Shown: in pieces, positions 6,473 to 6,706 of the stretch
Numbering within the stretch: the first letter of the stretch is position 1
How the letters are laid out: the number at the start of each line of letters is the position of its first letter
NCBI GenBank assembly: GCA_964444065.1
Contig: CAYUFL010000064.1
Location: 1-6,706 of the forward strand
Length of the DNA stretch: 6,706 bases
Direction of reading: 5' to 3'
DNA from: JBGMEA01 sp964444065
Lineage (GTDB): Bacteria > Bacillota > Clostridia > Eubacteriales > Anaerofustaceae
Made by a program: the position numbers and the translations under genes
The notes under the pieces: generated by a model
What the model was told of the DNA's origin: nothing
Database searches by the model: none
The model's input: the letters and a program-made list of their open reading frames with translations, nothing else

Positions 6473-6502
6473 TATAAATATTTATCAAAGTGAGAACTGA
6501 AT

Positions 6503-6706
6503 ATGAAAAAAATGTACATTATGGTGGGTTCGCACCGAAAAACAGGTTACAACAAAAAAGCTTTGGATTATATTCTTTCAAAGGCACCGAAGGATTGGCA
6601 GATCACGGTGGATTGGGCGATCGATAAAAAAGTAGCGTATTGCAAAAGCTGCTATTATTGCGCAACGCATAAAGGGGAATGCATCATCAAGGATGACATG
6701 ACTCAA
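6503..6706 (+). CDS. Flavodoxin-fold NAD(P)H-dependent FMN reductase / iron-sulfur flavoprotein family (5' part, cut by window edge)
   Basis: Only the first 68 codons are present, all open, and the frame runs off the right edge. The N-terminus MKKMYIMVGSHRKTGYNKKALDYIL is the first beta strand and FMN-phosphate-binding loop of the NADPH-dependent FMN reductase / flavodoxin-like superfamily, where the usual loop is G-S-x-R-x-x-G-x-(S/T). Residues 47-60 hold a compact cysteine motif: C47, C50, C53 and C60, spaced CX2CX2CX6C, followed by IIKDDM. This fits the CX2CX2CX4-7C pattern that binds a 4Fe-4S cluster in archaeal iron-sulfur flavoprotein (Isf), and it is also common in uncharacterised Bacillota reductases. 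The loop here has Tyr-Asn (16-17) where Asn-Thr or Asn-Ser is common. ATG 6503 is preceded by AAGTGAG (6488-6494), a moderate Shine-Dalgarno. ATG 6512 is a less likely alternative. Substrate unknown. Confidence 0.8.
   Translation, partial: MKKMYIMVGSHRKTGYNKKALDYILSKAPKDWQITVDWAIDKKVAYCKSCYYCATHKGECIIKDDMTQ

Overview
The window holds a HrcA/CIRCE-type class I heat-shock operon from a low-to-moderate GC Gram-positive bacterium (Bacillota). Three things support this. The gene order hemW-hrcA-grpE-dnaK-dnaJ is typical of that phylum. A perfect CIRCE operator stands before hrcA. DnaK lacks the roughly two-dozen-residue insert found in the nucleotide-binding domain of Gram-negative DnaK. I cannot name the genus from the sequence; a clostridial or erysipelotrichial relative is a guess.

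Layout. Positions 1-677 carry the 3' two thirds of hemW (heme chaperone of the radical SAM family), cut by the left edge. A sigma-A-type promoter (704-732) and a CIRCE operator (743-769) follow, then hrcA (811-1851), grpE (1851-2420, overlapping hrcA by one base) and dnaK (2445-4298). A 131-base gap with a strong hairpin separates dnaK from dnaJ (4430-5581). A hairpin at 5584-5611 separates dnaJ from a convergent minus-strand gene (5633-6376) for a PspC-domain multi-pass membrane protein with a TTG start. A 126-base divergent region (6377-6502) holds an extended -10 promoter and small palindromes. The first 68 codons of a flavodoxin-fold reductase with a compact four-cysteine motif run off the right edge.

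How the genes work together. HrcA binds CIRCE and represses its own operon. GrpE (nucleotide exchange), DnaK (Hsp70) and DnaJ (Hsp40) form the core chaperone machine. hemW is a conserved neighbour rather than a functional partner. In many Bacillota the operon continues past dnaJ with prmA and rsmE; here a convergent envelope-type gene begins instead.

No previously undescribed system is evident. The points most worth a second look are the hairpin without a U-tract between dnaK and dnaJ, the composition of the PspC protein and the candidate operator in front of it, and the cysteine motif of the truncated flavoprotein.
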